Positions 16,065 to 24,887 are shown, numbered from the stretch's first letter. The stretch: 64,000 nt of DNA from an uncultured Oscillospiraceae bacterium (GCA_934572465.1 CAKTLG010000005.1:1-64000), one strand, 5' to 3'. Notes: a model not told the origin generated them from the sequence alone. Numbers and translations: made by a program.

Positions 16065-17420
16065 ATGAAGAGAGAATCCTTCGGCTCGCGGCTGGGCTTC
16101 CTGCTGGTGAGTGCGGGCTGTGCCATCGGCATCGGCAACGTCTGGCGCTTCCCCTACATTACGGGCAAGAACGGCGGCGGCTATTTCGTGCTGTTTTACC
16201 TGCTGAGCCTGCTGATCATGGGCGTTCCCGTGCTGACGATGGAGCTGGCTGTCGGACGCGCGAGCCGCAAGAGCGCGGTGCTGGCCTATAAGACGCTGGA
16301 AAAGCCCAAGTCCAAGTGGCACATTCACGGCTGGTTCTGCCTGATCGGCTGCTACCTGCTGATGATGTACTACACCACCGTTTCCGGCTGGATGGTCAGC
16401 TACTTCGGCCGCTTTGTATCCGGCGCGTTTTACCATGGGATGCCTGCGGAGGACGCCTCGGCGGTGTTCGGGCAGCTTTTGTCGAACCCGACTGAGATGG
16501 GCATTCTGGCTGTCGCCATCGTGATCGCGGGCTTCCTTGTCTGCTCGTTCGGTCTGCAAAAGGGGCTTGAGCGCGTGTCCAAGGTCATGATGCTGGCGCT
16601 GCTGTTCCTCATCCTCGTGCTGGCTGTGCACAGCCTGACACTGTCCGGCGCGGCGGAAGGCATGAAGTTCTATCTGCTGCCCTCGATGGATTCCATCCGC
16701 GAAAACGGCTTCGGCACGCTCATCACCGACGCGATGAACCAGGCGTTCTTCACGCTTTCGCTCGGCATTGCGGCAATGGAGATCTTCGGCAGCTATATGT
16801 CCGACGATCACGCCCTTGCGGGCGAGGCGGTGCGCATCTGCGCGCTCGACACCTTCGTGGCGCTCATGGCCGGCACGATCATCTTCCCCGCGTGCTTCAC
16901 CTTCGGCGTGACGCCGGACAACGGCCCGTCGCTGCTGTTCGTCACGCTGCCGCAGGTGTTCGTCAATATGGCGGGCGGCCGCTTCTGGGGCGCACTGTTC
17001 TTCCTGTTCATGATGTTTGCGAGCCTTTCGACGGTGCTGGCGGTGTTCGAGAACATCCTCGCCGTCTGCATGGACACCTTTGGCTGGAGCCGCAAAAAGG
17101 CCGTGCTCATCAACGGCGCGCTGCTGGCGGTGCTGAGTCTGCCGTGCGTGTTCGGCTACAACATCTGGAGCGGCTTCCACCCCCTGCCCGGCAAGGACGT
17201 GCTTGATACCGAGGACTTTATCGTCAGCAATCTGCTGCTGCCCATCGGTTCGCTCGTTTACCTCCTGTTCTGCGTGACGAAGTGGGGCTGGGGCTTCGAC
17301 AGGTACCTTGCCGAAGCCAACAAGGGCACGGGCCTCAAGCTCTCGCCCAAGCTCAAGCCGTACTTCCAGTGGGTGCTGCCGATCCTAATCGTCATCATCC
17401 TGCTGCAAGGCCTGCTGTAA
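16065..17420 (+). CDS. Sodium-dependent neurotransmitter-symporter (SNF) family transporter
   Basis: A 451-residue LeuT-fold Na+-coupled transporter with about 11-12 transmembrane segments. The family hallmark is seen in TM1: GFLLVSAGCAIGIGNVWRFPYITGKNGGGYF. It continues with the AxxMELAVGR region and FFTLSLGIAAMEIFGSYM in TM6. Bacterial members take up amino acids or similar amines; the substrate cannot be told. ATG 16065 is preceded by GTGAGG at 9-nt spacing. The divergent LysR gene probably regulates it. Confidence 0.93.
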   Translation: MKRESFGSRLGFLLVSAGCAIGIGNVWRFPYITGKNGGGYFVLFYLLSLLIMGVPVLTMELAVGRASRKSAVLAYKTLEKPKSKWHIHGWFCLIGCYLLMMYYTTVSGWMVSYFGRFVSGAFYHGMPAEDASAVFGQLLSNPTEMGILAVAIVIAGFLVCSFGLQKGLERVSKVMMLALLFLILVLAVHSLTLSGAAEGMKFYLLPSMDSIRENGFGTLITDAMNQAFFTLSLGIAAMEIFGSYMSDDHALAGEAVRICALDTFVALMAGTIIFPACFTFGVTPDNGPSLLFVTLPQVFVNMAGGRFWGALFFLFMMFASLSTVLAVFENILAVCMDTFGWSRKKAVLINGALLAVLSLPCVFGYNIWSGFHPLPGKDVLDTEDFIVSNLLLPIGSLVYLLFCVTKWGWGFDRYLAEANKGTGLKLSPKLKPYFQWVLPILIVIILLQGLL

Positions 17421-17443
17421 AGCGGAAACAGCTGCAAAAAGCA

Positions 17444-17478
17444 AAAAGCATCCCCGATCCGTCGGGGATGCTTTTTTT
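17444..17478 (+). terminator. Terminator between the SNF transporter and trmB
   Basis: AAAAGCATCCCCGA / TCGGGGATGCTTTT stem, loop TCCG, T-tract. Confidence 0.93.
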
Positions 17479-17490
17479 CGCTTTGTCGGA

Positions 17491-18177
17491 TCATTCCGCG
17501 TCGGGCGCGGCGGGCGCTTCCGCTTCCTCCGGCTCCTCCCACGGCACCATCGTGGCGACGCAGCGGTTGATGTTCTTGCCCTCGGCATGGAACTTGGCCT
17601 CGTAGTCGGTCATTACGCCGACAGGGCCGTCTGCGTGCAGGTCGCGCGTGACCTCGGAGAGCGCGAAGCCAAACTGCGGGATCTCCTCGATCGACCAGAG
17701 GAAGAGCGGGTCGTTGTCGGTCTTGAAGTGGATCTGGCCGTTTTCCCTGAGCACATGGCGGTAGCGCTTCAGAAAGTTGCCGTGCGTCAGGCGGCGCTTG
17801 GCCTGCCGCTTGGGCGGCCAGGGGTCGCAGAAGTTGATGTAGATGCGGTCGACCTCGCCCTCGTCGAAGATCTCGGGGAGCTGGTCGGCGTCGATGTCGA
17901 TGAAAAAGACGTTGCGCAGCCCCTCGCGCGCGGCGCGCTCCATGGCGACGACCATCGCGTCCGGCACCTTTTCCACGGCGATGAGCAGCACGTCCGGCTC
18001 GGCCGCCGCGGTCCCGGCGGTAAAGCGGCCCTTGCCGCAGCCGAGCTCCACGCGCAGCTCCTTTGCCTCGGGCATCAGCTCGTGCCAACGGCCCCTGTGC
18101 GCGTAGGGATCCTTGATCTGATAGGCTTCGCAGCGCTCCATGCGGGGGAGCAGATTCTTCTTTTTGCGCATTCGCAT
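17491..18177 (-). CDS. trmB: tRNA (guanine-N7-)-methyltransferase
   Basis: A 228-residue SAM-dependent enzyme that makes m7G46 in tRNA. The SAM motif VELGCGKGRFTAG is near residue 40, LIAVEKVPDAMVVAMERA near residue 63, and the TrmB signature INFCDPWPPKRQAKRRLTHGNFL near residue 118. The C-terminal Ala/Glu/Pro tail is slightly extended. MRMRKKKNLLPR is the typical N-terminus; ATG 18177 has GAGG eight bases upstream. It is convergent with the SNF transporter gene and divergent from crt. Confidence 0.95.
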   Translation of the reverse strand: MRMRKKKNLLPRMERCEAYQIKDPYAHRGRWHELMPEAKELRVELGCGKGRFTAGTAAAEPDVLLIAVEKVPDAMVVAMERAAREGLRNVFFIDIDADQLPEIFDEGEVDRIYINFCDPWPPKRQAKRRLTHGNFLKRYRHVLRENGQIHFKTDNDPLFLWSIEEIPQFGFALSEVTRDLHADGPVGVMTDYEAKFHAEGKNINRCVATMVPWEEPEEAEAPAAPDAE

Positions 18178-18360
18178 AAAAAATGCCTCGTTTTCCTGAA
18201 TTCATCTGGTATCATAACGGAAAAGCGCGCAGGAGACAAGTCAAAAAGCAAAATTTCACACAAGTTCTGCTGCATTTTGAAAAAACGTGCTGAAATTGCA
18301 GCGTTTCTTGCAAGACGGGCGGGGAATTGTGAAAGTTTTTTGAAAAAAGTGATTTTTCTC

Positions 18361-18389
18361 TTGCAAATGGCGCGGACAGCCAATATAAT
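18361..18389 (+). promoter_or_regulatory. Promoter of crt-hbd
   Basis: TTGCAA (18361-18366), 17-bp spacer, TATAAT (18384-18389). Confidence 0.85.
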
Positions 18390-18429
18390 GTCTTCAGCAG
18401 AAAACCGGAAGACTGAGAGGAGGCACGAG

Positions 18430-19206
18430 ATGTCTTTTGTAAAATATGAACCCAAGGGCAATATCGCCTATCTGATCGTCGACCGCGAGAAAGCGCTCAA
18501 CGCGCTCAACTCGCAGGTGCTCGCCGATCTGGACGCGGCGCTCGACGCGATCGATCTTGATACCGTCCGCTGCGTCATCGTGCGCGGCGCGGGGGAGAAG
18601 TCCTTCGTCGCGGGCGCGGACATCGCGCAGATGAAGGAGCTGAGCAGAGCGGAGGGCGAAGCCTTCGGCAAGCAGGGCAACGACGTGATGCGCAGGCTTG
18701 AGACGCTGCCGATCCCGACGATCGCGGCGGTCGGCGGCTATGCGCTCGGCGGCGGCTGCGAGCTTGCGATGAGCTGCGATTTCCGCATCTGCTCCGATAC
18801 CGCCGTGTTCGGCCAGCCGGAAACGGGACTCGGCATCACGCCGGGCTTTGGCGGCACGCAGCGCCTTGCGCGGCTCGTCGGCTCCGGCATGGCCAAGCAG
18901 ATGATCTACACCGCCCGCAACATCAAAGCGGACGAGGCGCTGCGCATCGGTCTTGTCAACGCCGTCTACCCGCTCGACGAGCTTTACGCCGCGGCGGAAA
19001 AGCTTGCGGGCCAGATCGCGGCCAACGCGCCCATCGCCGTGCGCGCGGCGAAAAAGGCCATCAACGAGGGGCTTGACCTTGCGATGGACGAGGCGGTTGT
19101 GGTCGAGGAGAAGGCCTTTGGCTCCTGCTTTGAAACGGCCGACCAGCAGGAGGGCATGGGCGCTTTCCTTGAAAAGCGCAAGCACGAGCCCTTTACCAAC
19201 AAGTGA
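18430..19206 (+). CDS. crt: Enoyl-CoA hydratase / crotonase
   Basis: The 258-residue crotonase hydrates crotonyl-CoA to 3-hydroxybutyryl-CoA; in butyrate formation it runs in the dehydrating direction. The oxyanion-hole segments are SFVAGADIAQMKEL near residue 60 and GYALGGGCELAMSCDFRI near residue 105. The catalytic acids lie in GQPETGLGITPGFGGTQRLARLVG. Length is normal. GAGGAGG precedes ATG 18430. It is first in a two-gene unit with hbd, 42 bp apart. Confidence 0.95.
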   Translation: MSFVKYEPKGNIAYLIVDREKALNALNSQVLADLDAALDAIDLDTVRCVIVRGAGEKSFVAGADIAQMKELSRAEGEAFGKQGNDVMRRLETLPIPTIAAVGGYALGGGCELAMSCDFRICSDTAVFGQPETGLGITPGFGGTQRLARLVGSGMAKQMIYTARNIKADEALRIGLVNAVYPLDELYAAAEKLAGQIAANAPIAVRAAKKAINEGLDLAMDEAVVVEEKAFGSCFETADQQEGMGAFLEKRKHEPFTNK

Positions 19207-19248
19207 TCCCATAAGCTTTATATATTTAATTGTAGGAGGATACATACA

Positions 19249-20088
19249 ATGAAAGTTGCAGTTTTCGGCGCCGGCACCATGGGCAGCGGCATCGCGCAGG
19301 TCTTCGCGGCCAAGGGCCACACCGCCCTGATGTACGCTTCCAGCGTCGCTTCCGCACAGCGCCACAAGGATAAGCTCGCCGCGTCTCTTCAGAAGCGCGT
19401 CGAGAAGGGCAAGATGACCGAGGAGGCCAAGGACGCGATCCTTGCCAACATTCTCGTCGAAGAAAAGTCCGCCGCCGCTGACGCCGACCTCGTCATCGAG
19501 TGCGTGGCTGAGAACATGTCCACCAAGCGCGAGCTGCTCGGCGAGCTGGACGAGATGTGCAAGGAGAGCACGATCTTTGCCACCAACACCTCGTCTCTCT
19601 CCGTCACCGAGATGGGTCTCGGTCTCAAGCACCCCGTCATCGGTATGCACTTCTTCAACCCCGTGCCGAGCATGAAGCTCGTTGAGGTCATCCGCGGCGC
19701 CAACACCACGCAGGAGACCTTCGATTTCATCTACGATCTCTCCAAGGAGATCGGCAAGGAGCCTGTTGAGGTCGCCGAGGCGCCCGGCTTCGTCGTCAAC
19801 AAGATCCTGATCCCGATGATCAACGAGGCCATCGGTCTGGTCGAGACCGGCGTCGCCTCCGTCGAGGATATCGACAAGGCCATGATGCTCGGCGCGAACC
19901 ACCCCATGGGCCCCCTCGCCCTCGGCGACTTCATCGGTCTGGACGTGTGCCTGGCCATCATGAACGTCCTCTACAGCGAGACCGGCGACCCGAAGTACCG
20001 CCCCGCGCTGCTGCTGAAGAAGATGGTCCGCGGCGGCCAGCTCGGCAAGAAGTCCGGCAAGGGCTTCTATGACTACAGCAAGAAGTAA
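19249..20088 (+). CDS. hbd: 3-hydroxybutyryl-CoA dehydrogenase
   Basis: The 279-residue NAD(P)-dependent enzyme reduces acetoacetyl-CoA to 3-hydroxybutyryl-CoA. The dinucleotide motif [12 protein letters not shown] is at residues 5-16. The catalytic region is [22 protein letters not shown], with the conserved His, near residue 130. The C-terminal helical domain has [15 protein letters not shown] and [30 protein letters not shown] precedes the ATG. It acts with crt, bcd and etfBA; the thiolase that would complete the path is not in the window. Confidence 0.97.
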   Translation: MKVAVFGAGTMGSGIAQVFAAKGHTALMYASSVASAQRHKDKLAASLQKRVEKGKMTEEAKDAILANILVEEKSAAADADLVIECVAENMSTKRELLGELDEMCKESTIFATNTSSLSVTEMGLGLKHPVIGMHFFNPVPSMKLVEVIRGANTTQETFDFIYDLSKEIGKEPVEVAEAPGFVVNKILIPMINEAIGLVETGVASVEDIDKAMMLGANHPMGPLALGDFIGLDVCLAIMNVLYSETGDPKYRPALLLKKMVRGGQLGKKSGKGFYDYSKK

Positions 20089-20113
20089 GAGATCAGGCGG
20101 GACGCCCGCTTTA

Positions 20114-20148
20114 AAAAGGAGAACGGCCCCAAGGGCCGTTCTCCTTTT
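20114..20148 (+). terminator. Terminator of crt-hbd
   Basis: AAAAGGAGAACGGCCC with its complement, 3-nt loop, ending in TTTT. Confidence 0.9.
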
Positions 20149-20272
20149 CCCTTTTGGAAGGGAGCAAATTCCAAAAATGACGGTATTCATGCATAAAAAG
20201 CGCGGAAACAACAAAAACGGAGAAGCGAATTCGGTGAAAAGGGATAATTCCAAGGAGGAATGCCGGTTTCCC

Positions 20273-20301
20273 TTGCGAAAAATTTATCAATCGTTTATAA
20301 T
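20273..20301 (+). promoter_or_regulatory. Promoter of bcd-etfB-etfA
   Basis: TTGCGA (20273-20278), 17-bp spacer, TATAAT (20296-20301). The 284-bp gap between hbd and bcd otherwise holds only the crt-hbd terminator and the operator below. Confidence 0.88.
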
Positions 20302-20318
20302 GTGTATTACGAGTTGAT

Positions 20319-20336
20319 TTGTGAAAAATTAGACAA
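20319..20336 (+). promoter_or_regulatory. Rex-like redox operator downstream of the bcd promoter
   Basis: TTGTGAAAAATTAGACAA matches the clostridial Rex consensus TTGTTAANNNNTTAACAA at 11 of 14 fixed positions, with intact TTGT and ACAA ends. It lies 17 bp after the -10, in the transcribed region, where binding would block initiation or clearance. Rex senses NADH/NAD+ and is known to control butyrate genes in clostridia. No rex gene is in the window. Confidence 0.62.
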
Positions 20337-20372
20337 TTCAATCAATTTTTATAGTGAAGGAGCAAAAAGACT

Positions 20373-21515
20373 ATGGATTTCCATCTGTCCAAAGAACATC
20401 TGCTGGTTCGTAAAATGTACCGCGAATTTGCAGAAAATGAAGTCAAGCCTTTAGCTGAGGAGCTCGATGAGGAAGAGCGCTTCCCCATGGAGACCGTCGA
20501 AAAGATGGCCAAGCTCGGCATGATGGGCATTTACTTCCCCAAGCAGTACGGCGGCGCCGGCGGCGATGTTCTCAGCTATGCCATGTGCGTGGAGGAGCTT
20601 GCGAAGGTCTGCGGCACCACGGCCGTTATCGTTTCCGCCCACACCTCTCTGTGCTGCGCTCCCATTTTTGAGAACGGCACCGAGGAGCAGAAGATGAAGT
20701 ATCTGCCCGATCTGCTGCAGGGCAGGAAGATCGGCGCCTTCGGTCTCACCGAGCCCAACGCCGGTACCGACGCCTCCGGCCAGCAGACCACCGCCGTGCT
20801 CGACGGCGACCACTATGTGCTCAACGGCTCGAAGTGCTTCATCACCAACGGCAACGTGGCCGACACCTTCGTCGTCTTCGCCATGACCGATAAGAGCAAG
20901 GGCAACCACGGCATCTCCGCGTTCATCGTTGAGAAGGACTTCCCCGGCTTCTCCACCGGTAAGCACGAGAAGAAGATGGGTATTCGCGGCAGCTCCACCT
21001 GCGACCTCGTTTTCGAGGACTGCATCGTTCCCAAGGAGAACCTGCTGGGCAAGGAGGGCGACGGCTTCAAGATCGCCATGAAGACCCTCGACGGCGGCCG
21101 TATCGGCATCGCCTCTCAGGCTCTCGGCCTTGCCGAAGGCGCCATCAACGAGGCTGTCAAGTACACCAAGGAGCGCGTCCAGTTCAAGAAGCGCCTCTCC
21201 CAGTTCCAGAACACCCAGTTCCAGCTGGCTGATATGCACACCCGCACCCAGGCTGCCCAGTACCTCGTGTACGCGGCTGCCATGAAGAAGCAGAATCACG
21301 AGGACTACTCCATGGATGCTGCCATGGCCAAGCTCTTCGCAGCCGAGACCGCGTCCGACGTGACCCGCCGCGCCGTGCAGCTCTTCGGCGGCTACGGCTA
21401 CACCCGCGAGTATCCCGTTGAGCGCATGATGCGCGATGCCAAGATCACGGAGATCTACGAGGGCACTTCCGAGGTCCAGCGTATGGTCATCTCCAAGTAT
21501 CTCGGCGTGAACTAA
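20373..21515 (+). CDS. bcd: Butyryl-CoA dehydrogenase (acyl-CoA dehydrogenase)
   Basis: The 380-residue FAD enzyme reduces crotonyl-CoA to butyryl-CoA. With EtfAB it bifurcates electrons from NADH to crotonyl-CoA and ferredoxin in clostridia. Visible are FGLTEPNAGTDASGQQTTA near residue 127, KCFITNGNVADTFVVFA, FGGYGYTREYPVERMMRDAKI and the catalytic Glu in TEIYEGTSEVQRMVIS near residue 365. The length is typical. GAAGGAG precedes the ATG. etfB follows after 18 bp. Confidence 0.96.
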   Translation: MDFHLSKEHLLVRKMYREFAENEVKPLAEELDEEERFPMETVEKMAKLGMMGIYFPKQYGGAGGDVLSYAMCVEELAKVCGTTAVIVSAHTSLCCAPIFENGTEEQKMKYLPDLLQGRKIGAFGLTEPNAGTDASGQQTTAVLDGDHYVLNGSKCFITNGNVADTFVVFAMTDKSKGNHGISAFIVEKDFPGFSTGKHEKKMGIRGSSTCDLVFEDCIVPKENLLGKEGDGFKIAMKTLDGGRIGIASQALGLAEGAINEAVKYTKERVQFKKRLSQFQNTQFQLADMHTRTQAAQYLVYAAAMKKQNHEDYSMDAAMAKLFAAETASDVTRRAVQLFGGYGYTREYPVERMMRDAKITEIYEGTSEVQRMVISKYLGVN

Positions 21516-21533
21516 AGAAGGAGGTAACATATA

Positions 21534-22334
21534 ATGAAGATTCTTGTTTGCGTTAAGCAGGTCCCCGATACCTCCGGTAAGGTCGCCGTCAATCCCGACG
21601 GTACCCTGAACCGCGCTTCCATGCAGACCATCATCAACCCCGACGATATGAACGCCGTTGAGGCCGCGCTCAAGCTCAAAGACGAGCTGGGTTGCAAGGT
21701 CACGGTCGTCACCATGGGCCCCCCGCCGGCAGAGGGTATGCTGCGCGAGCTGATGGCCATGGGCGCGGACGACGGTTATCTCGTTTCCGCCCGTGAGTTC
21801 GGCGGCTCCGATACTTACGCCACCTCCCAGATTCTTGCCGCCGCGCTCGATACCATCGGCATCGACGACGACGACATCGTCTTCTGCGGCCGTCAGGCCA
21901 TCGACGGCGATACCGCGCAGGTCGGCCCGCAGATCGCTGAAAAGCTGCATCTGCCCCAGATCACCTACGCCGCCGACATCACCAAGGACGGCGACACCCT
22001 GACGGTCAAGCGCATCCTCGAGGACGGCTACATGACCATCAAGGCGCACACCCCCTGCCTTATCACCTGCATCAAGGAGCTCAACACCCCGCGTTACCTG
22101 ACGGTTTCCGGCGCGTTCGAGTGCTACTCCAAGCCCATGACGGTGCTGGATTACAACGCCCTGAAGGATCACCCCCTGATCGACGCCACCACCATCGGCC
22201 TCAAGGGCTCCCCGACCAACATCCTGACCTCCTTCACGCCGCCCCAGAAGGGCGCGGGCCAGATGCTCGAAGGCAACGACATGGCTACCTGCGAAAAGCT
22301 CGCGGGCATCCTGCTCGAAAAACACATCATTTAA
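21534..22334 (+). CDS. etfB: Electron transfer flavoprotein beta subunit
   Basis: The 266-residue subunit carries the second flavin site of clostridial bifurcating Etf. MKILVCVKQVPDTSGKVAVNPDGTLNR is the standard N-terminus. INPDDMNAVEAALKLKDE and FCGRQAIDGDTAQVGPQIAEKL are family signatures near residues 40 and 120. AAGGAGG precedes the ATG. It sits between bcd and etfA in one transcript. Confidence 0.96.
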   Translation: MKILVCVKQVPDTSGKVAVNPDGTLNRASMQTIINPDDMNAVEAALKLKDELGCKVTVVTMGPPPAEGMLRELMAMGADDGYLVSAREFGGSDTYATSQILAAALDTIGIDDDDIVFCGRQAIDGDTAQVGPQIAEKLHLPQITYAADITKDGDTLTVKRILEDGYMTIKAHTPCLITCIKELNTPRYLTVSGAFECYSKPMTVLDYNALKDHPLIDATTIGLKGSPTNILTSFTPPQKGAGQMLEGNDMATCEKLAGILLEKHII

Positions 22335-22352
22335 GGAAAGGAGATCAATACG

Positions 22353-23513
22353 ATGCGTAACGAAGTGATTCTTGCCAACCCGAACTATGACTCCTCCAAG
22401 ATCGAAGAGTTCAAGAACGTATGGGTGTTCTGTGAGCAGCGTCAGGGCCAGATGATGTCCACCTCCTATGAGCTGATCTCCGAAGGCCGCAAGCTGGCGG
22501 ACGAGCTGGGCGTGAAGCTCTGCGGTCTGCTGGTCGGCGACGGGATCGAAGGCCTTGCCGAGAGCGTTGGCGGCTACGGCGCCGACGAGGTCATCGTCTG
22601 CGATCACCCCCTGCTGAAGAACTACACCACCGACGCCTATGCCAAGGTCATCTGCGACGTCATCTCCGAGATGAAGCCCGAGGCCTTCCTCATCGGTGCG
22701 ACCAACATCGGCCGTGACCTCGGCCCGCGCTGCGCGGCCCGTCTGCACACCGGTCTCTGCGCTGACTGCACGCACCTCGACGTCGATATGCCGATCTACA
22801 AGGACTTCCTGCGCGGTGCCTCCACGCTGCCCGAGGAGAAGATCGAGAAGATGGCGACCGCGAAGGTCATGGGACAGGACCATGACGTGTCCCGCGACCT
22901 GAAGATGACCCGTCCGGCGTTCGGCGGCAACCTGATGGCCACCATCATCTGCCCGCGCTTCCGTCCCTCCATGGCGACGGTCCGTCCCGGCGTTATGAAG
23001 AAGGCTCCCTATGACGAGGCCAAGGCCAAGGCCGTGAAGGTCACGAAGTATGACGTCAAGCTCGACGCCGCCGATCTCGAGACCGAGGTCGTCGAGGTCG
23101 TCAAGGCCGCCAAGAAGCTCGTCGACCTGATCGGCGCGGACTTTATCGTCTCCGTCGGCCGCGGCATCAGCAAGGACGTTGAGGGCGGCATCAAGCTCGC
23201 TCAGGACCTTGCCGACGTGCTCGGCGGCGTCGTCGGCGGCTCCCGTGTCGCCATCGACTCCGGCTGGCTCACCGCCGATCATCAGGTCGGTCAGACCGGC
23301 AAGACCGTTCACCCGAAGGTCTATGTCGCGCTCGGCATCTCCGGCTCCATCCAGCACAAGGCCGGCATGAGCGAGAGCGAGTGCATCATCGCGGTCAACA
23401 AGAACGAGACCGCTCCGATCTTCGAGATCGCCGACTACGGCATCTGCGGCGACCTGTTCAAAGTCACCCCGATGCTGACCGAGGCCTTCAAGGCCGCGAA
23501 GGCGAGCAAGTAA
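22353..23513 (+). CDS. etfA: Electron transfer flavoprotein alpha subunit
   Basis: The 386-residue partner of EtfB. Its N-terminal half contains KLCGLLVGDG and GATNIGRDLGPRCAARLHTGLCADCTHLD. The C-terminal FAD domain has VGRGISKDVEGGIKLAQDLADVLGGVVGGSRVAIDSGW and the QVGQTGKTVHPKVYVALGISGSIQHKAGM motif. Etf and Bcd couple NADH oxidation to ferredoxin reduction, which links this operon to the hydrogenase at 59 kb by metabolism. GAAAGGAG precedes ATG 22353. A strong terminator follows. Confidence 0.96.
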   Translation: MRNEVILANPNYDSSKIEEFKNVWVFCEQRQGQMMSTSYELISEGRKLADELGVKLCGLLVGDGIEGLAESVGGYGADEVIVCDHPLLKNYTTDAYAKVICDVISEMKPEAFLIGATNIGRDLGPRCAARLHTGLCADCTHLDVDMPIYKDFLRGASTLPEEKIEKMATAKVMGQDHDVSRDLKMTRPAFGGNLMATIICPRFRPSMATVRPGVMKKAPYDEAKAKAVKVTKYDVKLDAADLETEVVEVVKAAKKLVDLIGADFIVSVGRGISKDVEGGIKLAQDLADVLGGVVGGSRVAIDSGWLTADHQVGQTGKTVHPKVYVALGISGSIQHKAGMSESECIIAVNKNETAPIFEIADYGICGDLFKVTPMLTEAFKAAKASK

Positions 23514-23522
23514 GACAATTTC

Positions 23523-23561
23523 AAAAAAGAAGGGCATCGTTTTTCGATGCCCTTCTTTTTT
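23523..23561 (+). terminator. Terminator of bcd-etfB-etfA
   Basis: A 17-bp stem (AAAAAAGAAGGGCATCG and complement) with a 5-nt T loop and T6 end. Confidence 0.95.
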
Positions 23562-23564
23562 GAG

Positions 23565-23733
23565 CCTTTCGAAAAGACGGCACAGCCGCCTTTTCGAAAG
23601 GGATTCGCTGCGCTCTGCGCCTCAATTGTCCGCTGAAAGGCGGACAACTCGACACTCGCTCCGCGCAAAGTATTTTTCTGACGCACATGTCGTCAGAAAA
23701 ATGATTGAAATTTATTTGCGCCGGAGGCGCAAA
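23565..23733. repeat. Run of four perfect hairpins
   Basis: In 170 bp there are four separate inverted repeats: 23565-23601 (CCTTTCGAAAA arms), 23626-23647 (TTGTCCGC arms), 23673-23701 (TTTTTCTGACG arms) and 23715-23733 (TTTGCGCC arms). No ORF, terminator tract or promoter accounts for them. The rest of the gap up to 23838 shows only the ribosome binding site of the next gene. Confidence 0.85.
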
Positions 23734-23838
23734 TTTGGAAAGCGTTGTTTTGACAAAATTTACGTCTGCTTACTTTTTGCTTCGCGCGCATACTAACCGT
23801 GGGTATCGTGAGAAAACGAAATGAGGAGACGGGCAGAT

Positions 23839-24396
23839 ATGAAGCGGACTCTTGCGATAGGCTTTGTGCTGGCGATGCTGCTGTTTTCGCTGGCGGGCTG
23901 CGGTGAGAAGAAGGACAACGGCACGACGAACGGCACGACGAACGATACGACGAACGGTATGGAGAACGGGAACACAGCCGATAACGGCGCGGCCGACGAC
24001 ATGACCGGCGGCAGCACGAAGGACGACAGCGTGACCGGAGACGGCATGATGGGCGACGATATGACCGGCGATACGGCCGGCGGGACGGAGGACACCGTCA
24101 GCTCCGCCAACAGGAGGGGCAATGCCGCCGCGCGCGCCAGCGACCGCAGCCGCTACTTCGGCAGCGACAAGACCATCACGCGCGAAAACGGCGGCGTTTA
24201 CGGTAAGTCCCTGACCCCTGAGGCCGGGTGGAACACCAACGCGCAGCTGCGCAGCAACGGGCGCAGCATGACGGGCATCACCGTTCCGTCGGCAAACGAC
24301 CTCCGCTACCGGCAGATGCTCTCCAACGGGCGTGTGCGCGATACGGACGGCTTTCTCTTTGACGGCGAGAACACGCACTATAACACGCTGCGATGA
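23839..24396 (+). CDS. Low-complexity lipoprotein
   Basis: A 185-residue lipoprotein. MKRTLAIGFVLAMLLFSLAGC gives a signal peptide with lipobox LAGC. Residues about 22-85 are low-complexity (repeats of Thr-Asn-Gly, then Asp-Met-Thr-Gly). The C-terminal 100 residues have a Tyr/Arg/Asn-rich folded-looking part: RSRYFGSDKTITRENGGVYG and LRYRQMLSNGRVRDTDGFLFDG. I recognise no family. GAGGAG precedes ATG 23839, better than the alternative ATG at 23821. A terminator follows at once. Confidence 0.78.
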   Translation: MKRTLAIGFVLAMLLFSLAGCGEKKDNGTTNGTTNDTTNGMENGNTADNGAADDMTGGSTKDDSVTGDGMMGDDMTGDTAGGTEDTVSSANRRGNAAARASDRSRYFGSDKTITRENGGVYGKSLTPEAGWNTNAQLRSNGRSMTGITVPSANDLRYRQMLSNGRVRDTDGFLFDGENTHYNTLR

Positions 24397-24431
24397 AATA
24401 AGCGGGAGCGGGACGCTCCCGCTTATTTTTT
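24397..24431 (+). terminator. Terminator after the low-complexity lipoprotein gene
   Basis: AATAAGCGGGAGCG / CGCTCCCGCTTATT stem, 3-nt loop, T run. Confidence 0.93.
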
Positions 24432-24437
24432 GCCGTA

Positions 24438-24466
24438 TTGACGGAGACAGAGGGGACGGGTATAAT
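24438..24466 (+). promoter_or_regulatory. Promoter of the ModE-like gene pair
   Basis: TTGACG (24438-24443), 17-bp spacer, TATAAT (24461-24466). Confidence 0.85.
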
Positions 24467-24494
24467 GAAAGCATAAAGAAGGGTGGTGCCGCTG

Positions 24495-24887
24495 ATGGAG
24501 AAAAAGCTCCATGCGATCCTGTCGGTCCGCGTGTTTACCGACCAGAAGTGCTTCGGCCCCGGCGTTGCGCAGCTGCTGCGCCGCGTGGATGAGCTGCATT
24601 CGCTGCGCGCCGCGGCGATGTCGATGTCCATGGCGTATTCCAAGGCGTGGACGGTCATCCGCAGCGCCGAGGAAGGGCTGGGCTTCAAGCTGCTCTCCTC
24701 CGCCGCGGGAGGGAAGAACGGCGGCGGCGCGGTGCTGACCGACGAGGCGCGGCGCATGATCGGCGCATATGAGGACTACTGCGGAAAGCTGCGCGAATTC
24801 GGCGAAGCCCTCTTTGCAGAGACCTTTGCCTTTTATGACGACATTCCCAAGCAGGAGCTGCACAGAAAGGAGAAAGCCCGTGAGTGA
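24495..24887 (+). CDS. ModE N-terminal-type winged-helix regulator
   Basis: A 130-residue protein built like the DNA-binding domain of ModE. LLRRVDELHSLRAAAMSMSMAYSKAWTVIRSAEEGLGFKLL is the helix-turn-helix and wing, followed by GGKNGGGAVLTDEARRMIGAY. It has no C-terminal molybdate (TOBE/MOP) domain, so metal sensing is not shown. ATG 24495 has AAGGGTGG upstream. It overlaps the next gene by 8 bp, so the two are translationally coupled. No molybdate transporter is nearby. Confidence 0.85.
   Translation: MEKKLHAILSVRVFTDQKCFGPGVAQLLRRVDELHSLRAAAMSMSMAYSKAWTVIRSAEEGLGFKLLSSAAGGKNGGGAVLTDEARRMIGAYEDYCGKLREFGEALFAETFAFYDDIPKQELHRKEKARE

Noticed and set aside
20176..20317. Small 46-codon frame upstream of bcd
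   Set aside because: It spans the bcd promoter -35 and -10, has poor ribosome binding site spacing and runs into the promoter spacer, so it is most likely non-coding.
18430..23513. Complete acetyl-CoA to butyrate pathway
   Set aside because: crt, hbd, bcd and etfBA are present, but thiolase and the butyrate-releasing enzyme are not in the window, so only the central part is claimed.
20451..23537. A 1028-residue minus-strand frame through bcd and etf genes
   Set aside because: It is the antisense shadow of highly biased GC-rich coding sequence. Plus-strand genes with clear motifs occupy the same DNA.
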